Shown one piece after another: positions 9,557 to 19,669 of a DNA stretch of 64,000 nt; the first letter of the stretch is position 1; the number at the start of each line of letters is the position of its first letter. A model generated the notes under the pieces. That model did not search any database, was not told where the DNA came from, and saw only the letters and a list, made by a program, of their open reading frames with translations. Where the stretch lies: contig BSDZ01000010.1 in the NCBI GenBank assembly GCA_030268105.1, forward strand, positions 1-64,000, given 5' to 3'. This stretch comes from Volvox africanus. Lineage: Eukaryota > Chlorophyta > Chlorophyceae > Chlamydomonadales > Volvocaceae. A program made the position numbers and the translations under genes.

Positions 9557-9790
9557 ATCGAAAGCTGGAAGCTGCTTTCACAAGACAGCTTTTGCTTCTT
9601 CAAGCCGTGTGTCTTGTGAAAGACAGACCCGCGTCTTGCAGGCGGCGTTAAAAGCCCAAAGCCACAAGCCTGAAGCTCCACTAGGCTTTCAAAAGCTGGG
9701 ACGCTGCTTTCACAAGACAGCTTTTGCTTTAGACGGCCGTGTCTTTGTGAAAGTCAGGCTCGTATCTTTCAGAGGGCTTTCATGTGTCTT
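9557..9790. repeat. Diverged direct repeat, about 130-bp period (U1)
   Basis: Two related copies, each with GCTGCTTTCACAAGACAGCT followed by TTTGCTT and a GTGTCTT-GTGAAAG stretch that can fold back on the TTTCACAAGAC part. Also in U2 and U3. Origin unknown. Confidence 0.65.
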
Positions 9791-10091
9791 TCGGTGACTT
9801 GCAAAGCAATTTGACACTGGGGGCCATATGTGCACAGGAGGGGCTATTGCCTCACCATTAGGCCCATTAATAATGCCATTGGCTGCTTCGAGCCAGCCCT
9901 ATGCAAGCCTACGTAGAGGTTCACTTATGCATCTAGCCACGTCAGGACCCTTGTGTAGGGATTCAGGTGCGTGCCTGATACCTATCTGTTAAAGACACAG
10001 GTTAAGCAATGCTCTATGTAGACCCGGGTGTGATGACCATGTGCAATTGGATGAACCCTATCCGTCGGTTGATTTACCATGATTATATAAA

Positions 10092-10528
10092 TGTTGTATA
10101 TGGTACCCACGAAGGGTGGTATCAAAAGATACCGGTTGTTGTGCCAGAGCCCGATTAAGTAGAGCCGCCGACTAGGTCGTACTTGAGAGACCATAAGGCC
10201 TCGAACCGGGCGTGACCTTCAGAAGTCACCACTACAACCGGAGATTCAGTGAACCAGGAACCAGATGTTCCACCATTTACCATTCAGGCGGTAAATGGCC
10301 CATTCCATACAGGTTATGGAGTAACCGACAGGTTCTGATGTTTCAGGAAGTCGGTTAGTATTGGTCGTCGACAGCCGAGACCAAATCCACAAATCGAATG
10401 CCAGATGGAAACATGAAACAGTTAATATGATAATTAAATATATTATATTATAAAATAATAAACGGATAATTATTATATCTTAATGAATTACCGAAATGCA
10501 TTAAGGATACAACAATTGTTCCCCCTCT
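10092..10528 (-). repeat. 3' LTR of A2 with polypurine tract
   Basis: LTR 10092-10514. The element-sense sequence before it (10515-10528) is a GAGGGGGAAC-type polypurine tract. It differs from the 5' LTR of A2 chiefly by C instead of T at element-sense position 51, so insertion is recent by LTR divergence. Confidence 0.94.
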
Positions 10529-10583
10529 AGATGCAGCGTCCCGATGCATAAGAAGAGAGCAGACAGGTTGAAGTAGGACAGCG

Positions 10584-11360
10584 TCAGAGAGGTCCGTCCT
10601 TAGACTGTGCCCGCAGCCTAGCTTCATCAAGCAGGGGTTTCATGTCAGGGGTGAAGTTACGTGCCGGTTCCCAGCTATTGTGCTCAGATGAATACCCAGA
10701 CCATTTAACCAGGTACTCATGCACATTGCGCTTACGCCTGCCCTTGCCAACACGTCGTGCACGGTAATCTAGGATACGTTCGACAGCATACAGGGTCTGC
10801 TTACCCGATAACCAGGTAGAGGGATTAGCTTCCGTAACAGGAGGGATGCTATCGTTAGCCTCAGGCAGAGTACCCCGATATGGACGTACGAGAGATACAT
10901 GAAATGTGGGATGAATGCGTAGGTCAGATGGGAGTTGTAACTCTACAGCCACCGACCCTACCATGCGTACGACAGGATAAGGCCCCACAAAGCGCGGTAA
11001 TAACTTGCGAGACCCATCAGCCAGGGAACGAAGGTTCTTCGTGCTCAACATAACCAGCTGGCCCTTGGTGAACGTGACGTCCTTTTTGGATTTGTTATAA
11101 TAGTCCATAGCCCGTTGCTGTGCAGCTTCCAGGCAAGCTTTAGCGTCAGTTAGTCGGGACACGAAAGACTTAGCAAACGTTTTTGCAGCTGGAACATTTA
11201 CGTCCAACTCCCGCCAAACAGGCAAAGCAGGGTTAAAACCGTAATTCAGGAAAAACGGACTATTACCAACGGACCGGTTAGTAGCGTTATTAATGGCAAA
11301 CTCAGCAGCGGTTAGGTAGGTATCCCATGCAGTAGGGGTGCGTCCTGCAAAGTTACGGAG
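10584..11360 (-). CDS. pol: Pol C-terminal part of A2 (integrase tail and chromodomain)
   Basis: Continues the pol frame interrupted at 19670: it begins in the integrase core just after the catalytic Glu helix, passes through a GPYPVVR-type integrase C-terminal region and ends with a chromodomain (YLVKWSGY, SWEPARN). The longer ORF running into 11480 is an artefact that translates B2 LTR sequence. Confidence 0.92.
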   Translation of the reverse strand, partial: LRNFAGRTPTAWDTYLTAAEFAINNATNRSVGNSPFFLNYGFNPALPVWRELDVNVPAAKTFAKSFVSRLTDAKACLEAAQQRAMDYYNKSKKDVTFTKGQLVMLSTKNLRSLADGSRKLLPRFVGPYPVVRMVGSVAVELQLPSDLRIHPTFHVSLVRPYRGTLPEANDSIPPVTEANPSTWLSGKQTLYAVERILDYRARRVGKGRRKRNVHEYLVKWSGYSSEHNSWEPARNFTPDMKPLLDEARLRAQSKDGPL

Positions 11361-13022
11361 TGTTGTGCTACGGTTCATTTCCCGCCGACGCGTAGGTCGA
11401 CGCGATCCTACGAGGCGAAGTGCTTTGGTGATGAACGCATTACATATGAATGAATCTGTATGATATAAATGTATTCGCATACATTTATATATGCATCTGG
11501 CATGTTGTCATTATCCATCGCGACATCGCATCATGGCAAATCCGCCTAGCATGCATGAATGACCGAATCATTGAAGTGCGCATTATGCTCGTGCTACGAA
11601 ACGATAAGTAATATTATCTGATATAATATTACTTCATTACAGCACACGTTGAGAGCGCCGCACTCGTCGTGATGCATGCCCTGCAACCGGATATCGTTAT
11701 CCGGACCCTTGCATCATGCGAATGCCGGAAAGGCTTATACGTTGTTATGCGTAGACATCGCCTAGACGCAGTAGGGTTGTCACATCTAGGATCGGCCTCC
11801 TAATGTGAATCGTACGGCATTGCGATGCTGCGAGTATAACAGATGCGAGGACGGCTAAGCTAGACAAGACATTCGATACCGGAGAACACTTGTGTGTTCT
11901 GCATTACTATTGCTAGACGATATTCTACTTAGCCCGAGCTAAGCCTGAACTTCGCTAATCACCGCCGCGTGATGATTGCTTGCTTCCGGCTGTTGTACCT
12001 CTCGTTCGCGTTTGCTCATGAGTATCTGCACGTCTGGAGACTATCGACACCGATGCGCGAGCACTTGCAAGTACAGCAAGGCAAGCGAGAGCAAACAGAG
12101 ACAGCGGAAGACTTCAAGACGAAGAGAGATATAACTTACGGTCTTACAGGTCGGAATGATGCAATGGACGAAATCGCCGTCAGCGCCGGAAGCAAGCAAT
12201 CATCACGCGGCGGTGATTAGCGAAGTTCAGGCTTTAGCTCGGGCTAAGTAGAATATCGTATAGTAATAGTAATGTAGAACACACTAGTGTTCTCCGGTAT
12301 CGAATGTCTTTTTTATCTATCTTACTTAGCCGTCCTCGCATCTGTTATACTCGCAGCATCGCAATGCCGTACGATTCACATTAGGAGGCCGATCCTAGAT
12401 GTGACAACCCTACTGCGTCTAGGCGATGTCTACGCATAACAACGTATAAGCCTTTCCGGCATTCGCATGATGCAAGGGTCCGGATAACGATATCCGGTTG
12501 CAGGGCATGCATCGCGACGAGTGCGGCGCTCTCAACGTGTGCTTTAATGAAGTAATATTATATCAGATAATATTACTTATCGTTTCGTAGCACGAGCATA
12601 ATGCGCACTTCAATGATTAGGTCATTCATGCATGCTAGGCGGATTTGCCATGGTGCGATGTCGCGATGGATCATGACAACATGCCAGATGCATATATAAA
12701 TGTATGCGAATACATTTATATCATGCAGATTCATTCATATGTAATGCGTTCATCACAAAAGCACTTCGACTCATAGGATCGCGTCGACCTACGCGTCGAC
12801 GGGAAATGAACCGTAGCACAACACCGGCGCTGACGGCGATTTCGTCCATTGCATCATTCCGATCTGTAAGACCGTAAGTTATATCTCTCTTCGTCTTGAA
12901 GTCTTCCGCTGTCTCTGTTTGCTCTCGCTTGCCTTGCTGTACTTGCAAGTGCTCGCGCATCGGTGTCGATAGTCTCCAGACGTGCAGATACTTATGAGCA
13001 AACGCGAACGAGAGGTACAACA
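11361..13022 (+). repeat. 5' LTR of B2, split by a solo LTR
   Basis: The LTR halves are 11361-11990 and 12829-13022. Joined lengths equal the 3' LTR (824 bp). The break carries the duplication ccggc (11986-11990 and 12824-12828). Confidence 0.93.
11991..12823 (-). mobile_element. Inverted solo LTR of family B nested in the B2 5' LTR
   Basis: An 833-bp complete B LTR in minus orientation with both ends (TGTTGTAC... ...GCACAACA on plus), no internal region, and ccggc on each side. It most simply reflects insertion of a whole B element followed by LTR-LTR recombination. Together with the host LTR it creates long inverted duplications around 11991 and 12823. Confidence 0.93.
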
Positions 13023-13025
13023 ATT

Positions 13026-13037
13026 TGGTATCGAGAC
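13026..13037 (+). promoter_or_regulatory. Primer binding site of B2
   Basis: TGGTATCGAGAC, 3 nt (att) after the LTR end. It is identical to the family A site although the flanking leader sequences differ, indicating the same primer tRNA. Confidence 0.75.
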
Positions 13038-13089
13038 AGGTTCGTTGTCTAACTGTCTCTCTCTGTCTAATCGGAAGTAGGTTCTTTCT

Positions 13090-13523
13090 ATGGCGAGTTC
13101 CAGCGACGAACCACGGGGACCGCTAGATACTTTTGCCGAAGACCTAGGCCGCGCCGTTTTGGACGCTGCCGCTTCCGGTTTGTAATTGTTTAATTGCTTT
13201 TACTTAGATTGCTGCACTTGTTGTGTAAGCGTACGCTCTGAGTCGCAGGTAATCTCAGTGCACCGGCATTGCTTGCTGCGGCGACTGAGACCGGCTTTCG
13301 TCCGGACCAGTTGGCGACTCTCATTGCCCAAACTACAGAGATCAGGACTCAGCTGGGCAAGTACTTGCTGAGTTTACTGAATCTTCTCAAGAGTACTGTC
13401 GGTAGGCTCACCGAATCGCTTTGTACTCTTGCCTTTGCGATAGAAGTCGGCTTCTATTACGCAAAACTAGGGTATCGTTTCGTGCTCCATGTCCGCGGAA
13501 CACGACGATACGCCGCACACTAG
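13090..13523 (+). other. Upstream ORF of B2: exon 1, 71-nt intron, exon 2
   Basis: Exon 1 (13090-13177) starts ATG and encodes an acidic 29-residue peptide (MASSSDEPRG...LDAAAS) plus one base. The intron 13178-13248 (GTTTGT ... TCGCAG) is inferred: joining these ends keeps a long open frame, phase 1 as in family A. Exon 2 encodes a helical segment (PDQLATLIAQT, RTQLGKYL) that resembles exon 2 of family A (AQSLRSIANQL, RTSKFLKF). It ends at 13523, overlapping the gag start in the -1 register, so gag is at +1 relative to it. No spliced copy of B is present to prove the intron. Confidence 0.6.
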
Positions 13524-14724
13524 CCTAGCTAGCCAACCCGATTTTGTTGTCGCTGCTAGAGCGCCGGATAGAGGTCTTGAGACTGTTGGCGCGCGAGCCA
13601 CTCAAGAGCCCCTTTTCCTTCAGACCCCTGCTCACTTAATTGTGCCGCATTCAGCAGTGAACACGAATATGGACAACACTGCTGGACCAAGGGTTCTGCC
13701 ATTACCTCAAGCTCGAGGGCATGATGACATCCCTGAGGTGATGAGATTGTCGATTCCCGTTCCTAGGCTCAATATTTCGCTGACCGACAAGACACCAGGG
13801 CATAGCATAGCCGATGCAACTCGTGCGTACGTGCGTGACGCTAAAAAGTACCTCCAAGCTGTTCATGGTGGCGATAATGACGGTATCAGGTGTCTCTTCG
13901 TTGGTAACACCCTCGAGGGCGCAGCGAAGGACTGGTATCGCAATTGGACCAACACCCGGGGCAGCTATACTTTTGACGAGTTAGTCGCCGCTTTGCTCGC
14001 ACGATTCGCTACTGAGGTTCAAGCACGCGATGTGGAAGCTCGTAATGCTTTGGCAGCGGGTAGCTACCACATGCGTCGGGATGAAAATGTACCTGCGTAC
14101 CAGTCACGCTTCGAAGCACTTGTGACTCCCATTGCTGACCTCACCGAATCTGAGCGTGTCTTTTGGTTTAGGCGAGGCCTAACGAAACTTTTGGCTAAAT
14201 GGTGCGCCACTGACTTGGTTGGAGCGCAGATCAAGTCGTATGACGCGTTGGTCGCTTTTGCTAAGGGCGCGGAGATACGACTTCTTGCCGGCGAGGAAGA
14301 AGTCAAGTCTGCCCCTCGTGCAAATGCCGTGCAAGTGCAGGATCCGCTTGGGGAAGCTGTAGCTCTCGACCAGGACCTCGGCGCGACCCGCCCCACGCCT
14401 ACTGCCGCGACGCGACGCAGCAACGGGCAACGCAAGGCGCGCGGGGGCGCTAGCTCGGGTGTCCGTGGTACAGGAGGAGCAGGTCCGAGCTCGGACCCAG
14501 CTAGGAACAGGAAGCGTGGTGGTGCGCCGTCGTCGGCAGCCGCACAGCGTTCCGACCCCAATGTGAAGCGTACTCGTACGGATGACACATTTATGCCAAA
14601 ATGGAATTGCAATCGTTCCGAATTCGAGCGTCGAAAATTGGCCAACGTTTGTCTACGGTGTGCGGAGAGCCATTCTACGAAGGATTGCCCTCTAATGCCG
14701 CCGTTTGTACCTCAGCCGAAATAG
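13489..14724 (+). CDS. gag: Gag of B2, 411 aa
   Basis: Structural protein of the retrotransposon particle. The start ATG at 13489 is preceded by an in-frame TAG 21 nt upstream, so it is the first usable start in this frame. Residues about 84-284 are the Ty3/Gypsy capsid core (SIPVPRLN, GAAKDWYRNW, YQSRFEALV, FWFRRGL). The C-terminal part is basic and Gly/Ser/Arg-rich, then a single zinc knuckle CLRCAESHSTKDC, a CX2CX3HX4C form one residue shorter than the usual spacing. It ends in a single TAG; pol continues in the same frame. The capsid core is bordered by in-frame splice-like sites at 13738 and 14340. Confidence 0.93.
   Translation: MSAEHDDTPHTSLASQPDFVVAARAPDRGLETVGARATQEPLFLQTPAHLIVPHSAVNTNMDNTAGPRVLPLPQARGHDDIPEVMRLSIPVPRLNISLTDKTPGHSIADATRAYVRDAKKYLQAVHGGDNDGIRCLFVGNTLEGAAKDWYRNWTNTRGSYTFDELVAALLARFATEVQARDVEARNALAAGSYHMRRDENVPAYQSRFEALVTPIADLTESERVFWFRRGLTKLLAKWCATDLVGAQIKSYDALVAFAKGAEIRLLAGEEEVKSAPRANAVQVQDPLGEAVALDQDLGATRPTPTAATRRSNGQRKARGGASSGVRGTGGAGPSSDPARNRKRGGAPSSAAAQRSDPNVKRTRTDDTFMPKWNCNRSEFERRKLANVCLRCAESHSTKDCPLMPPFVPQPK
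13738..14340 (+). other. In-frame GT-AG segment enclosing the B2 capsid core
   Basis: 603 nt, phase 0, with GAG|GTGATG at the left border and GTGCAG|GATCC at the right. Both borders fall at the same residues as the 612-nt segment shown to be missing from A4 and A6 (E|V at the start, VQ|D at the end). Removal would join Gag in frame and delete 201 residues. In B itself this is a prediction only. Confidence 0.5.
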
Positions 14725-14763
14725 GGGCTTGCCCGGGTTCCTGCGGAGGGGGCACCACCCGGG
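14722..14763 (+). promoter_or_regulatory. UAG readthrough signal between gag and pol of B2
   Basis: TAG (14722-14724), a 7-nt spacer (gggcttg), then CCCGGGT (14732-14738) pairing with ACCCGGG (14757-14763) across an 18-nt loop. Gag and pol share one frame, so stop-codon suppression, as in murine gammaretroviruses, would make Gag-Pol. Family A has the same spacing with a compensatory base-pair change. Confidence 0.65.
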
Positions 14764-17700
14764 ATTTCTGAACTAACGCGTGGTCGGTGGTCATCCTTAC
14801 GGCCAGCCGTTAAGGCATTGTTGCCTTGTGTACTTGGACACATCGAGCGAGTCATTGCGCGACGCATCACGCTTGACGGACGCACGGGACTTCTCTGCTT
14901 CGACCCGTTGTGTAATTTGTTTACACCTCGCCGTCCCCTGTCGTCTATCGATCTGTCTAACCACGTGGTTTTGTTCATCCCCTCGTCTCTGCGTGAGATG
15001 TCGGAACAGTTGGCCATATACAGGAGATGTAGGCGTCAATATCCAGGCACTGCCGCATGTGTATTACTCCCTGCTTTCTGTCGGCGCAAGGCAGAGGCAT
15101 CGTTAAGGGGTATGCGGCATGTCCACCGGTTCGAGCCGGGCACCGTTTTGTTTAATGGTGTGGATCGGGAGGGTACGTTGGCTCCGTGGCCACACCTATC
15201 CTACTCGGTTGACGTTTGGTACGAAGCTCCTGATGGGGGTGCCGTTGGTTACGGACCCGCCTTAAGTGCACTGACGTTGTCTGCTGGGCAGTCACTCGTA
15301 GATAACCGTGTCCCTGTGGTTCAGATCGGTTTGAATGGCCGTACTCTGAAGGCACTTGTTGACACCGGTGCCAGCGACGACTTCATCTCTGTCACAGAGG
15401 TGAACGCGCTGGGGTTGTCCCCAGAGTCGTCTGATTGTCCACAGGTTACCCTTGCTGACGGGGGTAAGCATCCCATCGTGGGCAGGATTACCCTTAGCCT
15501 ATCGATAGGCCCTTTGCGTGTTGTGACCCGGCCGTACGTGCTGCAGGGCTTAGCAGAGACTGCACCGTACATAATGGGGTCGTCGACATTACGACAGTAC
15601 CGCGCGCGCATCGACATGGAGACCGCAACCCTGCATATGTGCAAGGGTACTCTGTCGATTAAGGTACCTTTCCTGTCGTTCGAACATGTCACACCAAAGG
15701 AGGGCGAAACTGAGGCGGTGCCTATGGTTAATTTCGCTGTGACCGCAATGGCCGCGCGAATCGAACCAGAGCTAGTCGGGCGTAAGGAGGCCGTCCGTTT
15801 GTTACGGAAGGGTGCCCACGGACTGCTTTTAAGGCCGCGGGTGAGCTGTTGTGTCACCACCGCGCAGATTTCTGCGGATCCTGAGGTTGAGGCCCTACTG
15901 TCGCAGTATGAGGACGTCTTTAAAGATATCCCTGGCCTACCACCTATGCGTCCTGTTGATCACACAATCCCTCTCATGCCTGGAGCGCAGCCTACAGCCC
16001 GGCCAATGTACAGGTTGAGTCCATTGGAGCTGGATGAGGTAAAGCGCCAGGTGACGGATTTGCTCGCGAAGGGTATGATACGCCCCAGCACATCCCCGTT
16101 TTCTGCACCGATTTTGTTTGTCGGTAAGAAGGATGGGACCTTGCGCATGTGCATTGATTACCGGGGGTTAAATGCGAATACGGTGAAAAATCGCTACCCT
16201 TTGCCACGCGTTGACGACCTGTTGGATAAGCTGAAGGGATCGGCTTATTTTTCCTCAATTGACTTACAACAGGGCTACAATCAGATTCGCATCGCTGCCT
16301 CTGATATCCCGAAAACCGCTTTTCGGACGCCCTTCGGTCACTTTGAGTATACGGTCCTATCATTTGGTTTGACTAATGCCCCTGCGACGTTTCAGGCGGT
16401 TATGGACCGAATGTTTAGGCCGTTTATCGACAGGTTCGTTGTTTGCTACCTGGATGACATCTTGGTATATTCTAAGACGCGAGAGGAGCACTTGGAGCAT
16501 CTTCGGCTCGTGCTCGACGTTATGAGGCGGGAGCAATTGTTTGCTAAACGCGCCAAATGCTTTTGGGCGCAGCCTCAGGTGGAATATTTGGGCCACATTG
16601 TGTCGGCCACCGGTGTGAAGATGGACCCGCGGAAGGTCGCCGTGGTTCGCGATTGGCCCGCGCCTCAGAACCTCACGGAGCTGCGTAAGTTCCTTGGCTT
16701 GACCAATTATTTCCGAAAGTTCATTGAAAAATATTCCATCATTGCGGCCCCGCTTACTAACTTAACTCGCAAAGGCGTTTTCGTTTCGCTCGAGTCGTGG
16801 ACGTCGCAATGCCAGCGGGCATTCGAAGAGCTCAAACGAATCATTGCCGAAGATGTCACCCTTGCATTCCCTGATTACTCGTTGCCATTTCGTGTTGAGG
16901 TAGTGTCTGATGCCTCAATATTTGGAAGCGGTGCTGTATTGTTACAGGAAGGGCGACCGATCGCCTTCACGAGTAAGAAGTTTTCTGGTGCGGAAATTCG
17001 CTACACCACCGGGGAACAGGAGCTTCTGGCCGTGCTGCATGCTTTAAAGGAATGGCGCTGTTACCTCGAGGGACGCCCGTTTACTTTAAAGACTGACCAC
17101 AAGCCCCTAACGTTTTTGCAAAGCGTTCCAACGTTGAACCGCCGTCAAGCTAGGTGGATGGAATATCTAGCTAGGTTCAACTGCACCTGGGAGTATATTT
17201 CTGGTAAATTGAATATTGCCGATGCTCTCAGTCGACATCCGTCGCTACACGCTGCAATTTTGGCAGCGCCCGTCGTGCGGCCGCGTAGCGAGGAGGTTCC
17301 GATCGCGACAGACCTCGCGGAGCGGTTGAAGGTTGCCTACAGCGCAGACGCCTGGTTCGCGGACCCGGCTAATGTAGAAAACCTTCGCAAGCAGAATGGC
17401 CTTTGGCTACGGACGGAGGGTGCAGCTACGCAAATCGTCGTTCCGAACGACGACGCGCTACGCTACGACATCCTTGCGCGGTTCCACGAGGACCCGTTAG
17501 CAGGACACCCTGGTAGCAAGCGATTGATCGACTTGGTGCAACGTTCCTTTTGGTGGCCTCGTTTGGCTAAGGATGCGGCGAACTTCGTCCAGACATGCAG
17601 TCTGTGCCAGCGCAATAAGGCTTTGTCCGGTAAGGGCCATGGGTTGTTGCAACCGTTGCCTGTCCCGGATGCGCCTTGGGAAAGTGTTTCCATGGACTTC

Positions 17701-18786
17701 GTAGTCGCGCTGCCCAAAACTGAGGGGGGATACGACGCGGTGTTCGTAATGGTCGATCGTCTGACTAAGATGGTTCACCTAGCACCATGCACATCATCCT
17801 GCACGGCTGAGCAAACCGCACGTTTGTTTTTCGATAATGTGGTTCGGTTACACGGGATTCCCAAAAATGTGATCACGGACCGCGGTGGACAGTTCACGTC
17901 TAAGTTTTGGGAAGCGCTCTGCAAACTAGTTGGCATGCGCGTCAACCTGAGCACGGCGTAGCACCCGCAGACTGATGGTCAAACCGAACGCACAAACCGC
18001 ACGTTGGGTGATATGTTGCGCAATTATGCTGGTCGCACACCACTTGTTTGGGATACATATTTGACTGCGGCAGAATTCGCGCTTAACAACGCTGTTAACC
18101 GCTCTACAGGCAAAAGTCCGTTCTTTCTTAACTACGGGTTTCATCCCGCGCTACCCGTGTGGCGTGAGTTGGAAGTGAACGTGCCTGCTGCTAAACTTTT
18201 TGCCAAGTCTTTTATGTCCCGAATCACAGACGCGAAGTCGTGTTTGGACGCGGCGCAGCAACGAACGATGGAATACTATAACAAGTCTAAGCAGGATGTG
18301 ACGTTTTCGGAAGGGCAACTCGTGTTGCTAAGCACCAAGAACTTGCGTTCCTTGGCCGACGGATCCCGAAAACTCTTACCCCGCTGGATTGGTCCGTATC
18401 CTGTCGTGCGCATGGTTGGGAATGTGGCTGTGGAGCTTGCATTGCCCACTGATATGACCATTCACCCCACGTTTCACGTATCGCTTGTTCGTCCGTATCG
18501 TGGTACGGAACCCGTCCCTGAGCCTGCAAATGCCCCCACAGCGATCAAACCAGTTCCCGAGACCTGGATCGCTGGTAAACAGAAGTTTTACGATGTGGAG
18601 CGGGTGTTAGATTATCGCGCGCGTCGTGTGGGCCGACACCGACGTAAGCGAACAGTACACGAGTACTTGGTTAAGTGGACAGGGTATACCGACGAGCACA
18701 ACTCATGGGAACCGGCACGCAACTTCTCACAGGACATGAAACCCCTGCTCGAAGAAGCCCGCAAACGTGCCACGCAAGCCCAATGA
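14725..18786 (+). pseudogene. pol: Pol of B2, one nonsense codon
   Basis: 1354-codon frame continuing directly from the gag UAG. Domains in order, numbered from base 14818: protease DTGA at 182; reverse transcriptase with YLDD at 544; RNase H (VVSDAS, KTDHKPL); integrase zinc-binding region ([10 protein letters not shown]); DD35E core with D960, D1021 and E1057; integrase tail; chromodomain (YLVKWTGY, SWEPARN) at the end. A TAG at 17959-17961 replaces the tyrosine codon of STAYHP and ends the protein nine residues before the catalytic Glu. The remaining frame is open to TGA 18784-18786. No other stop or frameshift was seen. Confidence 0.93.
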
Positions 18787-18830
18787 CCCCTGCAGTCGAT
18801 GCTGTATGATGCAGCGAGGACGCTGCATAC

Positions 18831-19669
18831 GGGAGGGGGGATAATTGTTGTGCTACGGTTCATTTCCCGCCGACGCGTAGGTCGACGCGATCCTACGAGG
18901 CGAAGTGCTTTTGTGATGAACGCATTACATATGAATGAATCTGTATGATATAAATGTATTCGCATACATTTATATATGCATCTGGCATGTTGTCATTATC
19001 CATCGCGACATCGCATCATGGCAAATCCGCCTAGCATGCATGAAAGCCCGAATCATTGAAGTGCGCATTATGCTCGTGTTACGAAACGATAAGTAATATT
19101 ATCTGATATAATATTACTTCATTACAGCACACGTTGAGAGCGCCGCACTCGTCGCGATGCATGCCCTGCAACCGGATATCGCTATCCGGACCCTTGCATC
19201 ATGCGAATGCCGGAAAGGCTTATACGTTGTTATGCGTAGACATCGCCTAGACGCAGTAGGGTTGTCACATCTAGGATCGGCCTCCTAATGTGAATCGTAC
19301 GGCATTGCGATGCTGCGAGTATAACAGATGCGAGGACGGCTAAGCTAGACAAGACATTCGATACCGGAGAACACTTGTGTGTTCTGCATTACTATTGCTA
19401 TACGATATTCTACTTAGCCCGAGCTAAGCCTGAACTTCGCTAATCACCGCCGCGTGATGATTGCTTCCTTCCGGCGCTGACGGCGATTTCGTCCATTGCA
19501 TCATTCCGATCTGTAAGACCGTAAGTTATATCTCTCTTCGTCTTGAAGTCTTCCGCTGTCTCTGTTTGCTCTCGCTTGCCTTGCTGTACTTGCAAGTGCT
19601 CGCGCATCGGTGTCGATAGTCTCCAGACGTGCAGATACTTATGAGCAAACGCGAACGAGAGGTACAACA
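18831..19669 (+). repeat. Polypurine tract and 3' LTR of B2
   Basis: Purine run at 18831-18841, LTR 18846-19669 (824 bp). It carries the same four inverted repeats as the B1 LTR, with compensated or loop-only changes in the TATA-containing one (loop ttcgca here, ttcgtg in B1). Confidence 0.94.

Larger units (their letters stand above)
3897..10091. other. Spacer block U1 (6195 bp)
   Basis: Host or older repeat DNA between A1 and A2. 3897-4680 shows no gene. 4700-5420 is GC-rich with long purine or pyrimidine runs and holds one helicase exon. 5423-6250 holds a coiled-coil ORF. 6250-7340 has short repeats and no recognised gene. 7345-7650 is SINE-like. 7650-8370 has nothing I recognise. 8371-9543 is an extra block absent from U2 and U3. 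9557-9790 is a diverged repeat pair. 9790-10091 shows nothing. Relative to U2 it also has 66 bp more in the coiled-coil ORF and 12 bp more in a GT microsatellite. Confidence 0.8.
11361..19669 (+). mobile_element. Element B2: full-length family B chromovirus inside A2
   Basis: LTRs at 11361-13022 (split) and 18846-19669, flanked by the duplication cggag (11356-11360, 19670-19674). Order: 5' LTR, primer site, leader exon, small intron, gag, UAG, pol, polypurine tract, 3' LTR. It lies opposite in orientation to the host A2. Without the nested solo LTR the 5' LTR is 824 bp, the same as the 3' LTR, with under ten differences noticed. Pol has one premature stop, so this copy is probably not autonomous. 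Confidence 0.95.

Noticed and set aside
19639..19669. End of the 1093-codon A2 pol ORF
   Set aside because: These bases belong to the B2 3' LTR; the apparent stop is not the element's own.
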